Source of the DNA: Ditylenchus dipsaci
Taxonomy: Eukaryota; Nematoda; Chromadorea; Rhabditida; Anguinidae
DNA: 64,000 nucleotides
Direction of reading: 5' to 3'
NCBI GenBank assembly: GCA_004194705.1
Contig: SADC01000076.1
Coordinates: forward strand, 124,001 to 188,000
A program made the translations under genes and the position numbers. Below, piece after piece: positions 54,216-63,937 of this stretch. Each line of letters begins with the position of its first letter. Positions within the stretch are counted from its first letter, which is position 1. The notes beneath the pieces were generated by a model. It was given only the letters and a program-made list of their open reading frames with translations, was not told where the DNA came from and searched no databases.

Positions 54216-54898
54216 GATATCCACTTGAACCACGGGTACCTACCCTAGGTTTTGGAGTTTCTCACCAGGACTGCTATAGGGCTCGATGATTTCCATTTCG
54301 CAGACTAAAACTAAGAGATTAACTACGGTTATACTTACACAAAAGGCGCAAGGAATGTGCCGTGAACAAGTATCAAAATAATGAGCAAATCCAATGATTA
54401 GCAAACCAAACTATCGCAAACTTATATTTTGCGAAATAATTTCAAAATAAATTCAATTTTTTACGAATTCTAATTTTTGCGCAATTGTATTTTTGCGCAA
54501 TTCAGCCTTATCGCAATTCTATTATTTCGCAATTAATTTTTTCGCTGACATGGTAGCGCCCTTTTTCCATGTAATTTTGGGCGTAGGGCAGGGCTTCGAA
54601 TGAAAAATTTCAAAAAAGGACATTTGGGTAAAAAAGTATATTTTGACTGTTTTTGAAGTAAAGTGTCATTTTATCCAGTGCTTGTTGCCATTTTGAAGCG
54701 AAAAAAAAAGATTTTGACTTAATTTTCAAAAATAAAAAAAGATTCGGGGTGCCAAAAATAACAAAGATCTGTATCCCTATGCTTCTTGTAGACCCGATAA
54801 TTAACATCTTCTTTAACAGCTAGCATTTCATTCGCAAATTTGTTTGCAGGGGCCTTAAATGGACGTAAAAAAGAATATATTAAGGAAAAGATCAAATT

Positions 54899-55020
54899 TT
54901 ACACGACAATTCCATCGTTGAGGTACGGATCGAGAGTGGTTTTCTCCGGCATATGGCGGTAGATCGTCTTCAGCACGCACGTCTTGTTGTACTGCTGCTT
55001 CAAGAAATTGACGACATATT
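54899..55020 (-). CDS. Unidentified coding-like 3' exon
   Basis: The minus-strand frame reads EYVVNFLKQQYNKTCVL, then KTIYRHMPEKTTLDPYLND and GIVV before a TAA. Codon choice (GTC, TTC, AAG, CAG, TAC, AAC) is typical of the real exons nearby and unlike the repeats. The only AG before it (GAAAAG) is a weak acceptor, and an in-frame TGA lies just upstream, so the 5' boundary is uncertain. I do not recognise the protein. Earlier exons may lie beyond the hAT insertion at 55209. Confidence 0.4.
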
Positions 55021-55208
55021 CTTTTCATAGTAATTTTTTTCAACAAAATATGAGTTTTTCGAAACATAATTACACCATTCCAACCTTCTATAACACATAG
55101 CACACCATACACGAAGGTGGTAAAGCGTCAAATTTCGCTATAAAATAACTTAAATGCAATAAAATATCGAAAAAGCGAGACTGCACAGCAAAATCAACAA
55201 TTTATCAC

Positions 55209-57293
55209 TAGGGACCCAAATTCTATGCAAATGCATATTTTTCTGCGGATATGCAAGCGAGAGTTATGCACGAAAAACGCACTTTTAGCCCTGTTTGGGC
55301 ACTTTTTTCGTACTTTTATGCAGCATGTTTTGCACATTTCCGTTTTTAGTGCATATTTTGCATATTTTGCGATTTTAGCGCATATTTTCACGCATATTGT
55401 AAAAACACAGATAATTTTTTGATTTTTTGTCAGAAGATGCCGAAGCAAGCCAACTCTCGTATTGCGTGTCTAAATCAATGGATGTCTGACTTTCCAGATG
55501 GCATTTATACGGTCCAGAACAAAACAGTTTATTGCCATGCTTGCAACAAAGAGGTGTTTTTATTTCTAAACATTTTTTTGCACACACAAAATTCAGGTAC
55601 CTTGCGAGAGATCATTCCAATTGAAGCAACACAACGAAACTGGAAAGCATCGAGCAAATTTCGAGCGATTCAAAGGCGAAAAAAAGAAGCAGAGTTTCTT
55701 AAGGGCAACGGCCACCAACAATAATCGCGAAGAGTTTTCGCAGGATCTCTGCAATGCTCTAATCGGTGCCAACATTCCGATTAACAAAATCAACTACCCG
55801 GCATTTAAGAATTTTTCAGACTCTTAGAAATTGCGTGGAAGTGGCATACTTTGAGGTACATCTACGTATAGTATTTCAAATTTCTCTAATTTTCTTCAGA
55901 CAATGAGTAGAATAAAGCAAACTATCGGGGACTCTTACATTTGGGCTTCGGTCGACGAAACAACCGACATCAAAGGAAGATATGTGGCTAATCTAATTGT
56001 GGGTAAACTTGACAGCGAAGGTTAGTGTTTTCAGTTATACGTAAATTCAAAAAAAGTTCAGGTTTTCATCGTCCTAACTTGATTTCTGTAAGAATGCTTG
56101 AACAAACTAACCATTCTACAATTGCCCGTTTTGTCGTTGACGGTTTACGTAAGTTTACTATATTGCTATCACGCTTGACTGCTTGTCGTTTTAGGTGATA
56201 TTCTCTCATCGGGTGCCATGGAGAATAGGCTTCTGCTGTTGGTTACGGATGCCGCAAGATATATGGTAAAAGCTGCAAGAGAAGTTTTATCTGCTCTGTA
56301 CCCAAATATGATTCACCAGACGTGTTTGTGCCATGCTCTTCACAGAGTTGCAGAACAAATTCGATTCCTTTTTCCTGACGTTGACAATCTTATATCAAAT
56401 GTGAAGAAGGTACATTTTACCGTGTTGCAAATAATTCAGATGAACTTTTTCAGGTGTTTACAAAAGCACCAACTAGAATTTCTCTGTTCAGGGAGCTTTG
56501 CAGTAACTTGCAGCTACCTCCTGCACCAATACTCACACGATGGGGAACGTGGATTGAGGCTGCCGTTTACTATTCCAAAAATTTTGACCAAATTAAAGCG
56601 GTTTGAAAAAGAGATTATGTTTTTTAATAAATCAACAATTTAAGATGATCAACAAGCTTGATGAAGAGGATGCGATTTCGATAAAACTTTCACAGCAAGC
56701 TTTTGCCAGTCTCGAAACCTCTCAAATGCTCGCTTACATTCATTCCTACTTTGCCGTGATTCCGTCAGCTATAGGGAATCTAGAATCTGAGGGAATGGAG
56801 CTCACTGCCAGTCTGAGAATTTTCTCAGAAGTCAAATCAGCTGTGAAGAAAGCGCCGGGTGAAATTGGCAGAAAAGTAGAGAAAAAGTTTGAATATGTGA
56901 TGCGAAACAATCCTGGCCTGGAACGTCTTCTTGCTGCTTCAAAGATGCTTTCTGGTGATTTCGATGAAACAAATACTCCAAGTCCAAATGTTATTGCTGC
57001 TTACAAATATGCACCGGTGGTTTCTTGCGATGTTGAGAGGTCTTTTTCCATTTACAAGAATATTCTGGCCGAAAATAGAACTAATTTTACTCCGAAAAAT
57101 CTCGAAATGTACATTGTTTGTAATTGTGAGGCGAATTGTTTGATGAGCATAAATGTTACATGGCTTCTGTGAGAGGTTCAGTTCGAAAAGATTATACTGC
57201 ATATTTTACGTTTTCAGCGCATATTTAAGCATTTTTAGTGCATATTTTATGCGCATATTTCGCACTTTTTAGTGCATAGAATTTGGGTCCCTA
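55209..57293 (+). mobile_element. hAT transposon, 2085 bp, with target duplication
   Basis: Inverted ends TAGGGACCCAAATTCTATGC at 55209 and its inverse at 57274-57293. The 8-bp direct repeat TTTATCAC flanks it (55201-55208 and 57294-57301). Sub-terminal GCATATTTT repeats (55232-55400 and 57200-57262) are the sort of transposase-binding arrays usual in hAT elements. It contains one transposase gene in the plus direction. Confidence 0.96.
55437..57172 (+). CDS. hAT transposase, spliced, internally damaged
   Basis: Exons: 55437-55553, 55597-55855 (with lesion), 55900-56020, 56062-56148, 56195-56409, 56454-56600, 56645-57172; all introns are 41-46 nt GT-AG and keep phase. Motifs in order: a zinc finger (VYCHACNKE, VPCERSFQLKQHNETGKH) like that of CGGBP1-type hATs; IGDSYIWASVDETTDIKGRY with the first catalytic Asp; LLVTDAARYM with the second; CLCHALHRVAEQIR; LTRWGTWIEAAV; and the C-terminal dimerisation region DVERSFSIYKNILAENR with the catalytic Glu. 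Between NYPAFKNF and TLRNCVEVAYFE the frame shifts and a stretch found in relatives is missing (near 55815), so the protein is probably not made intact unless an unrecognised splice exists. Confidence 0.88.
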
Positions 57294-57487
57294 TTTATCA
57301 CCAATTCAAGCAGATAACAAATCTACATCAAAACATCTTTATCAGCTTCATACAACCGATTCCACACATTATAGTTCTTCGTGTGAGCCTGCGGACTTAC
57401 ACAATTAGGAAATTGTGTAACGTACAGCGCTGGGACCACATAATTAAAACAGTCAGAAGACTTTATTCGCAAATTGCTAATATGGTT

Positions 57488-57792
57488 CTAAACCTCAAAT
57501 AGACCAAAGGTTTCTTTATTAAAGATCTCTGCGACAAAACAATGACAATAATCCATAGGTACATAATTTAGAACTTGATCATCTTTGTCGATAAGGATAA
57601 CGCTGAAGTTATTTTGGCTGACCAGGGCGTTTCTTAATTTCCACCAAGCACTTGTTCAGAACATCTAGTCCTTCGGCTTCAGACATATTTAGGACAGGGC
57701 AAATGTGAAAACAGTCTAAAAAATTGAAAAATTACCATTTTTGTACACGCTATCTAAGATCACATAGCGGTAAGTACGCGGTAAGCCGCTTA
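57488..57792 (-). CDS. PSMB2: Proteasome subunit beta type-2-like, C-terminal part
   Basis: The 20S core beta-2-type (yeast beta4) subunit is non-catalytic. Minus-strand segments read LPRTYRYVILDSVYKN, MSEAEGLDVLNKCLVEIKKR and NNFSVILIDKDDQ; these match the family order of ILDRYY, a helix with KCLEELQKR, and FSVRIIDKDG near the C-terminus. Two oddities: the GT-AG gap after VYKN is only 20 nt (57716-57735) and leaves an extra about 10-residue insert, and the frame shifts by one base near 57626 between KKR and LVSQNN. The tail after IDKDDQ is not conserved. N-terminal exons with the usual MEYLIGI start were not found. Either a decayed copy or a gene with sequence errors. Confidence 0.6.
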
Positions 57793-57827
57793 CTGCAAGA
57801 TCGGACCGTAAGCTAAAATATCTGGTA

Positions 57828-58112
57828 TTAAGGTATCCTACCGCGTTTTGGTCACTGGAGCTGGGCAAAAATAGTCTCTTAATGCATTTTTGTTCAAGAG
57901 TCTTGCTCGGAATTATGTCTAAGGTGAGTGAGTGCGCGCATCTCTAACCAACCAAGCACCCTGCGCCCTCTTCGGGGCGCAGGGGGCTTGGTTGCTTGGG
58001 TTGAGATGCGCACACCCACATACCTTAGACATAATTCCGAGTTAGACTCTTGATCAAAAATGCATATAGAGAAACTTTTTGCCCAGCTCCAGTGATCAAA
58101 ACGTGGTAGGAT
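57828..58112. mobile_element. Family P element, copy 5 (complete)
   Basis: GGTATCCTACCGCGTTTTGG to AAAACGTGGTAGGATACC. CACTGGAGCTGGGCAAAAA, GTCTAAGGTGAGTGAG and a GCGCCCTCTTCGGGGCGC central hairpin. Best complete copy, 285 bp. Confidence 0.92.
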
Positions 58113-59346
58113 ACCTTTCCATAGATAACCAGTTACCTTTAAAATATTGACCATAGGGGGGGGTTATCATGGTTTTTACAAAAATTTTGTAAAATTTTTT
58201 TTTCGGAAATGGTCTTCCCAATAGTTTTTTGTGTTTTCAACCCATTTAAAGCCATAAACAATAACTCGCTGTTAAAAATGCACGTTTCTCGAGTAAAATA
58301 CAAGTTTTAGGTGAAGACTTGTTTTGAACTTTTTCTTCAGAGTCTTGCTAAACACTCTAGAAGCCCGTTTTTTCTCTATTTCAAAGCAGTTTCTGGTGCA
58401 GTTTTTTCTGCTCTGTCGAATGGCATACGTTAATAGCTGAAAAAACAGCCTTTTCACACTTTTTATTGCATATTTTAAGTATCACTAAAGTGTTCGAAAA
58501 ACGGCACAATAGTTTCTTTGAGCCAAAACTTTTACATTATATTATCCTAAATACCTCCATATTATCTTATTAGAAAGCCCGTGATCTTCGCAATCTGCAG
58601 AAGCGAACATCTTAACTTGACTGATTCTTAGGGGCAGCTATCCACAAATACCACCTTTTTTTAAAAAAAACTTTGCACTATCGTATTCAGCTTGAAATTC
58701 TGAGTCCAACGAATATGAATTGCACCTCGACCGTCCTAGTGTTAAATATTGCATAGGCTTAGCCCTTGGGCTTGAGGGTAGGCCAGCGCACGGAAGTTGT
58801 GACTAATAAAAAGTTTACGCAATGCGAAAGTATCCACAAAGACAGCAAATTTTAAGTATTCCGAGAATCCACGTTTTTCAAATTCCTCTAAAGTCATACT
58901 TAAAATTTTTAATATGACCTTTTAACTAATAGTACCCTATTTTGTAGCTCATTGACTGCCCTTCCAAAAAACCTACTTTTGACAAAAAAAAATTAGTACG
59001 ATTATTTTGACCTGAAACTTTCCAATTCAACAAAAAAAGTCTAAAAAGTCTAAAGTGTTATTTTATGCAAGATCGGGATAGCATATCTCAAATTTTTATT
59101 TTTCACTAATTTAGCATTTATTTATCAGCAAAAAGCTTTAGCGATCAAAATTACATATTTTGAGAAAAAAATATAAATTTGACGTTTTTCGAAAAGAAGT
59201 AAAAGGCGCATTTTTCAGAACTATAATGATAAATAAGTGAAAAAATAGTAAATCGATTTTTTCATTTGTCAAAATTTTATTCAGAACTAAACCATATAAT
59301 TTACAAAAAAATTTATATATTAATAAATTGTGTTGGATAAAGAATA
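58113..59346. other. Gene-free stretch
   Basis: AT-rich. Near 58270-58470 it resembles 24880-24960 (tandem mentions of GACAGAGCA and TTTTTCTTC-type repeats in opposite orientation). No exon of the proteasome gene was recognised. Confidence 0.4.
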
Positions 59347-59598
59347 TTATAGTTTTATATTAGAAGAATTAGAATTAGAAGTATACGCTTGCTGTTTGAG
59401 CTCTTTTTCCTTGCCTTTCCATCCTCTGATGCTTCTTTTGTCGATGCCGAACAGCTGCGCCGCGGATTCAGTTTATTCTTTCTTGCTCGGCCATTGGACA
59501 GCTTTCAGCTTTAATTTTGCATCGTTGTTTCGGCAGAATTTCGTGTTGACTGGACGGCCTCCGTCTCCATGTAGCTGAAGTTTCTCGGAATTGGTCAT
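59347..59598 (-). pseudogene. CENP-B/Brinker-type helix-turn-helix relic
   Basis: Minus-strand frame from MTNSEKLQLHG reads AKLKLKAVQWPSKKE, a TAA stop (59473-59475), then TESAAQLFGIDKRSIRGWKG. The pattern FKLKAVxxAxxxGxxxAAxxFGIDxxxVRxW is the N-terminal DNA-binding helix-turn-helix found in pogo/Tigger transposases and related transcription factors. The internal stop and the AATTCTAATTCT low-complexity tail suggest a decayed transposon fragment. Confidence 0.6.
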
Positions 59599-59780
59599 GT
59601 GAAAACCAGAAGGAATTAGAGCAACAGCAAAAACAAAAAAATGGCGCAACAAGAAAATTTTTTATTTGCTTCCAGTACTGAAAAATTTTAAACCACAATT
59701 ATTGTTGAAAAATAACTCCCCACTCTTTAATAACTTCGCACTCAAGCAAGAGTGTTGAAAAATAACTCCTCATGGCCAGT

Positions 59781-59937
59781 TACCGTATTTTCTCTAAAAA
59801 CACCACTGTGTGATTATTTTTCAGTCTTCGAAAAATCTTTTAACTGTCAATGAAAAATGGCCCTAACTCTGAAATCCTAGTTGAAAAAAACGAGGGTGTG
59901 GGATTATTAGAGATGTGATATTATTAGAGAGGACACG
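59781..59937. mobile_element. Family A element, diverged
   Basis: TACCGTATTTTCTCTAAAAA on the left; GGGATTATTAGAG and ATTATTAGAGAGGACACGGT on the right. CTAACTCTGAAATCCTAGTT is shared with copies in the large palindrome. Confidence 0.75.
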
Positions 59938-59949
59938 GTGTCCGAGCTA

Positions 59950-62170
59950 AATGCACCGTAACATATCAGGATATCCTAACATTCACGATACAAAAAAAAT
60001 GGTAATTTTTTTAACAAAACAACAACAATCGGCGTCTTAAGGAAGGACTAAGCTCATTGAAGGATAGAGCCAAATTGTGCAACACATAGCAAAAATCAAA
60101 AATACGATGCTATGCAAAACAACAAATATCTACATCAAAAGACAGAAATGTCGGTGCAAAGTAAGCATCTAAGCATTTCGGTGATTCAAAATAAATTTCT
60201 CGCTAACAACACATTCTTATTGCTCATCATAAGTGCATTTGCTCAAACCACCATTATAAAAGACCAAAAAAATCAGAAGAAAGTTATGATTTTATTTGCT
60301 TCTTTTTTAATCCTTCAAATTAATTTTTGTAAAAATTGTGTGGAAAACATGTCCGAGCACATCCATATTTTTGGCCTGTGATTAGGTGCAGAGTATGCCC
60401 TCGACTTAAAAATATATTCACAAACACGTCTACCATGAGCCCCACCACAATCTAAAAAAAGTTATATTTCTATCATTATTGTCAAAAGCGTCAAAAAAGT
60501 CAAAATTTGTACACAATTATAATTTTTTGGATTTCTTATTGTTTTCAATTCTGTAAGGTGTGAATCGTAGCCACTTTAAAGTACTATAAAATATGCTTTA
60601 CAGAATCGAAAACCATAAGAAATCCAAAAAGTTACAATTATGTACAAATTTTGACTTTTTTTTGACGCACCGTCAAAATAGAGTCAATTTTGACGCTTTT
60701 GACAACAATGATTTCTATCTACAGTACAGGGTGGTCTGGAAAATTTCCTGGCTTTTGCCCTAGAGCGATTTTCATAATTCTGTTTTCGCCTATCAATCTT
60801 TCTCACCGAAAATATTTTTATGGTATATAATGTCGAAACACAGTTTTCGCTTAAAAGCTATCTAGGTTTGAAAAGTGGCTTCAGTGGCGCAGTGTATGTG
60901 CATTTGTGTTTCATGGCCCAAAACGTAAAAGCCCAAAAGCAACACAACCCACCCCCCCCCCTCCAAAGAGTATGTTTCTCTAAGCCTACCATTTTCGGAT
61001 CCCTTGATTTTTTTCACACCATTCCATTGCAATGTAGAGTGTGCTGGTCTTTGGCCGCGAAGCGTCCAAATACCATTGGTATTGTAGGCGCAAAAGGTGT
61101 GAAATAGGTAAAAAGTGAAAAAAGTTGTCTCTGAGAAAAATACTCTTTGGAGGGGGCACTTGAGCTGCTGTCGGCCCAAAATGGTGTACAGGCTTGATCT
61201 CACCTAATGGCACCTTACTTATTTTGCCTTGTTATCAGGGTAATTCGATTTTTTTAGCTCCAGATTCGGGATCGGCGACCCCGATTGCCCATAGAAATTC
61301 TTCAAACAAGCCAAAATAAGTACGGTGGCACCAGGTGGGATCGAGCTGAAGTAATAATGTGTATCGCCCAAAAACACCCAAAATGATCTCAATTGTCCTT
61401 CTTTCATTCTTTAACGTGCAGATAACACGTTTTTAGTGTTCGGTAAGCAATTATTTCCAGAGAAAAAAATTCCAGAAAAATTTCTGCCTTGGTCTCCCAA
61501 GGTGAAAAATTCCAAAAAGTTCAAAATATTTTCTGAATTGGTACCAAATCATTTTAAAATGAAATAAAAACTGTATTTAGATGAAATAGGAGTAAAAAGA
61601 GGCCACTAATCACGCAGGGCCCCAAACAAAAAATATTGAACACTTTTCGCCAAGCTCCAGTAATTGAAACAGTGTAAAACTGCTAAGAAAATATTTTTGA
61701 TCATAGTTACGAAAAAAACAAGCACTACATGATACAAAAATATTATACAGGGCGGCCGATTTCAAGCGGCCATAACTTTTTTTCCAGATCGAATTTCAAA
61801 ATTCTGTAAACGCCATTCGATTCAGAAAAAATATACATTTTGTTTTTTGCGTCTAACTCGAAAAAAAATTTCAACATTTTTTCACTTTTTACCTTGGTCC
61901 CCCCTTTGGTATAAAAACAGTGCTTTTTTATGAATTGATAATGATCACAACACTCAATTTCCATAATTTATACCAAAGGGGGGACCAAGGTAAAAAACAC
62001 GATTGAGATCATTTTGGGCGTGTTTGGGCGACACACACATTGTGTATTCCGGCCCTTTTACCTACCGAATCATTTATTTAGAGACAAAATTTAGTCAAAG
62101 CCAATGAAAATTTGAACTTTGGAATAGCATCGGATCGGCTTCTCGCAAGTTGAGATATCAAAGCATTTCT
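59950..62170. other. Repeat-rich gene-free stretch
   Basis: 60480-60700 is a foldback (TACACAATTATAATTTTTTGG and its inverse near 60640). 60725-61215 holds a partly inverted repeat (CTCCAAAGAGTATGTTTCTC with ACTCTTTGGAGGGGG). 61896-61992 is a hairpin on CCCCCCTTTGGTATAAA. No coding exon recognised. Confidence 0.5.
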
Positions 62171-62181
62171 AAATTTCAGCA

Positions 62182-62487
62182 ATGAATTCATGTGCCGCAT
62201 TTTTGTACCTGGCCCTTTTGACCTTTGCCATGCATGCCACAAACGCTGTGTCTCTGTTCTCCGCCAGATACGTGTTTGAAGAGCTGTTTTCTTCCGACCA
62301 CCACGGCCTACTGTCTGTCAATGATGACGATGACATCACCGATGAGCAAAAACAGTGCTTTGTCAAGTAAGACTGGTTTTTATTTATTAAAATGTTATTA
62401 TTTTTGACAGTTAAGACTGACTTCGGAGCTACAAAACTGTGTAACCAGTGGCACTAGCGATGCGAACGAGCCAGACGATCTTTGTGT
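62182..62487 (+). CDS. Putative small secreted protein, 5' exons
   Basis: Exon 1 (62182 to about 62366) encodes MNSCAAFLYLALLTFAMHAT, a typical signal peptide, followed by SLFSARYVFEEL and an acidic stretch SVNDDDDITDEQKQC. The ATG lies two bases after a strong acceptor (AAATTTCAG at 62171-62179), as seen at trans-spliced or leader-intron starts. A 44-nt intron with a perfect GTAAGA donor follows; exon 2 (62411-62487) reads LTSELQNCVTSGTSDANEPD and ends at a GTAAGC donor. The plain GT-AG join puts a TAA directly after the junction; using the weaker GTCAAG donor three codons earlier keeps frame. The later part (possible exons near 62655-62790) is unresolved. Not a family I recognise. Confidence 0.5.
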
Positions 62488-62801
62488 GTAAGCATGATCA
62501 GATGTATGGGGTAACACGAAATTACTAAACATTTTTCTGTAAATTTTCAGTTGAAACTTTTCAACTTATACTTTTTTCAACTCAACCTATCAAACTTATC
62601 AAACTTTTTAACTTAAATATGATTTTATCTTCTGCAACGGTTTTTTTTTTAAAATGATATTCGCGCTGTGTTCGCTAAGGCCGACTGTAAGTTTTGTGTA
62701 AGGAGGTCGAATAAGCCGTGCTCAATGAAATGGTGCGAGTCGTTTTCGTTTTTAGGCTGGATCAAGTGGCTGGAATGGGCTACGGTGAAAAAAACGTGAT
62801 A

Positions 62802-63068
62802 AAATGCCGTATTTCTTATAAAAGAAGACCTCCAAAAAAAATCCGGAATTTTCAAAATGTATTCTTTGCACTTTTAACCAACTTTTTTCATCTACTCTTG
62901 GTTATGTGTCAAACAAAAATGTAGCCCAGATAGCCAGCTACCTTTTGGCATATGGCATATGACTTGGCATGTGACATTTGGCATATGACACCCGTGGCAT
63001 CAAGATTGGAAACTGGATTTTAAATAATTCCGGTTTTTGGGGAGGGAACTATCAGAGAAAATACGGTA
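62802..63068. mobile_element. Family A-like element
   Basis: GCCGTATTTCTTATAAAAG on the left and ATCAGAGAAAATACGGTAT on the right, with TGGCATATGGCATATGACTT repeats near 62945. Interior AAAATGTAGCCCAGATAGCC resembles the copy at 19771. Confidence 0.65.
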
Positions 63069-63159
63069 TACAAAAGGAATATAGAAGTTAAATAACTTTT
63101 TGCGTACTTTTATAGTTCCCCAAAAAATTAAAAAAAAGTGTTGTTAGAAATGGAAAATT

Positions 63160-63905
63160 TAAAAAAAGGTGTTGTTAGAAACCCCCCCCCCCCATACTCG
63201 GATTTTTTGAAAAGTGACCCAAAATCATCCCCCAAACACATTTTTTCTACTCAACACGATAGAAAAAGCATATTTAAACAGTTTCTGATTGAAAAATTTC
63301 TACTTTTGCCAAAAAATTGTCTCTCACCCCACACGGGTAGATGGTCATTTTGGGGTATTCATGGTCATTTTTAGGTGATTTATCACATTTTGTTGCTGGA
63401 GCTGGGCAAAAAGACTCTCTAAATGCATTTTTGATCAAGAGTCTTGCTCGGAATCATATCTAAGGTAAGTGAGTGCGCTCATCTCTAACTCACCCCTTAG
63501 GGGGCGCAGGAAGCTTGGGGATGAGATGCGCACACACACATACCTTAGACACAAATTACTCGAAAGTGACTCTGGATGCATAAAAACATATTCATACCAG
63601 AGTTTCTATATGCGGTAGGCCCCAGAAAGTAAAAACCTGTACAAAATCTATCCTTTTTACTTTCATTTGACTTGAAAAGGCTGAAAATGGCTGAAAAATA
63701 CCCTAAAAGGACCATTTTTGCCTGACGGGTGGAAGGCAAATTTTTTGACAAAATTAAGTTTTTTTATTCAGAAACTGTTAAGATAAATCTCTTTCATCGT
63801 GTTGAGCAAAAAAAATCGATTAACGCGCAATTTTATGAGTGAGTCCGGGAGGTAATTTTGGGTCACTTTTCCAAAATCCGAGTATGGGGGAGGGGAACTA
63901 TAAGA
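63160..63905. repeat. Foldback with a family P element at its axis
   Basis: CATACTCGGATTTTTTGAAA, AACACGATAGAAAAAGC and AACAGTTTCTGATTGAAAA on the left are mirrored at 63755-63900. P copy 6 (63388-63655) lies between arms of about 230 bp. Confidence 0.85.
63388..63655. mobile_element. Family P hairpin element, copy 6
   Basis: TGCTGGAGCTGGGCAAAAAG, ATCTAAGGTAAGTGAGTGCG and ATACCTTAGACACAAATTAC; the central hairpin is reduced to CCCCTTAGGGGG. Confidence 0.85.
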
Positions 63906-63937
63906 GTGCCACTTTTCGCCCGCTAGACAAATGTTTC

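Larger units (their letters stand above)
52998..54562. repeat. 1.56-kb foldback with GGCGCTACCATGTCAGCG ends
   Basis: Arms of about 150 bp (TTGCGCAAAAATACAATTG, GCGATAAGGCTGAATT) mirrored at 54415-54562. The spacer contains Q copies 7 and 8 and a tRNA-like fragment (53795-53820). Confidence 0.85.

Noticed and set aside
57291..57490. Minus-strand frame continuing after the proteasome stop (SSDCFNYVVPALYV)
   Set aside because: It is open in frame beyond the TAG and looks partly coding, but it has no homology I can name, no splice support, and a comparable open frame exists on the other strand.
60862..61203. Overlapping 95-113 residue open frames on both strands
   Set aside because: They cross an inverted repeat and poly-C tracts, have no motif, and mirror each other as expected from chance openness.
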